A stretch of 5,874 nt of DNA from Akkermansiaceae bacterium UBA5688 (GTDB lineage: Bacteria; Verrucomicrobiota; Verrucomicrobiia; Verrucomicrobiales; Akkermansiaceae): assembly GCA_002420315.1 (NCBI GenBank), contig DIHU01000026.1, positions 1 through 5,874 on the forward strand. Reading direction: 5' to 3'. Within the stretch, counting starts at the first letter, position 1; each line of letters begins with the position of its first letter. Both the position numbers and the translations under genes were made by a program. This document shows positions 5,393 through 5,874 of this stretch, in pieces. Under the pieces are notes generated by a model. The model saw nothing but the letters and a program-made list of their open reading frames with translations, did no database searches and was not told the origin of the DNA.

Positions 5393-5454
5393 GCTGCTGA
5401 CTCAATGCCTCACATTCAAAGACACTTCACGCTATTTCCCCACGATTAGGTCTG

Positions 5455-5874
5455 CTAATTGTCCACCACCACGCCATCTCGGATCGTCAAAACACGATCT
5501 CCTAAGGTTGAAAGACTGGTATCATGAGTGACGACAACCAGGGTAGCTTTTCCCTCTTCTACCACTTCCATCAAAATATCCATAATCTCCTCGCCATTCG
5601 CGGAATCAAGATTTCCGGTCGGCTCGTCAGCAAATATAATTGACGGAGAATTCACTAGCGCCCGAGCAATGGCCACGCGTTGTTGCTCACCACCTGAAAG
5701 TTCTGCCGGTAAGTGATCAAACCGCTCAGCAAGACCGACTCGACCCAAGGCTGACTTAGCCAACTCTTGATCAGCTTTGAGCCCAATGAGTCCCGGCACC
5801 ATCACATTTTCAATTGCAGTCAGCTCTGGCAACAGAAAGTAATTCTGAAAAATATAACCAATTTTTTCGTTCCG
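5455..5874 (-). CDS. lolD: LolD-like lipoprotein-release ABC transporter ATPase (partial)
   Basis: Only the C-terminal 139 residues are in the window; the reading frame runs open to the edge, so the N-terminus and Walker A (roughly 85-90 residues) are missing. Visible, numbered from the first in-window codon: the Q-loop in IGYIFQNYFLLPELTAIENV (5-24), the ABC signature LSGGEQQRVAIARAL (59-73), Walker B IIFADEPTGNLD (79-90), and the H-loop VVVTHD (113-118). The FQ-x4-LPELTAxENV and ADEPTGNLD wording is typical of LolD, which drives the LolCE permease to release lipoproteins from the inner membrane to the carrier LolA. MacB-type or other small exporters of the same superfamily remain possible, because the permease partner is not in view. 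A TTG at 5832 is an internal Leu codon in the conserved LLPEL, not a start. Confidence 0.85.
   Translation of the reverse strand, partial: RNEKIGYIFQNYFLLPELTAIENVMVPGLIGLKADQELAKSALGRVGLAERFDHLPAELSGGEQQRVAIARALVNSPSIIFADEPTGNLDSANGEEIMDILMEVVEEGKATLVVVTHDTSLSTLGDRVLTIRDGVVVDN

Overview
The window reads as ordinary chromosomal DNA of a Gram-negative bacterium. The supporting evidence is a LolD-type lipoprotein-release ATPase, twin PilT-family type IV pilus motors and a YqjD/YqjE-like inner-membrane protein set. None of the main genes has a recognisable Shine-Dalgarno sequence, the dTMP kinase has the 'EPTDGPxG' form, and two pilT genes sit in tandem. This combination suggests a Verrucomicrobiota-like (possibly Opitutae) source, but that is an inference from gene character and not a database result. 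I see no mobile element, phage, CRISPR array or toxin-antitoxin system.

Layout, plus strand from 1 to 4252: a complete tRNA-Arg(UCU) with encoded CCA is followed after 11 nt by tmk (dTMP kinase). Next come three small membrane-protein genes: a DUF883/YqjD-like protein, a DUF1469/YqjE-like two-helix protein, and a third YqjK-position protein whose start overlaps the previous gene by 28 nt. After an 89-nt gap with a possible promoter come two pilT-family genes 30 nt apart. They end at a hairpin spanning the stop codon and then a strong intrinsic terminator. On the minus strand, converging on that terminator, are trpD (anthranilate phosphoribosyltransferase) and, upstream of it, a lolD-like gene cut by the window edge.

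The genes fall into functional blocks: arginine decoding and dTTP synthesis; a small envelope set of the kind linked in enterobacteria to ribosome anchoring and stress; pilus retraction by paired PilT-type hexameric ATPases; and, on the other strand, tryptophan biosynthesis and lipoprotein export.

The observation most worth testing is the overlap of the YqjE-like gene with the next gene. It contains an in-register A_AAA_AAG slippery heptamer whose -1 frame is exactly the downstream gene, with potential RNA structure 3' of it, so a 251-residue fusion protein could be made by programmed frameshifting. The second is the trpD leader, which holds three copies of a 7-bp element arranged as two mutually exclusive hairpins, one of which would cover the translation start.
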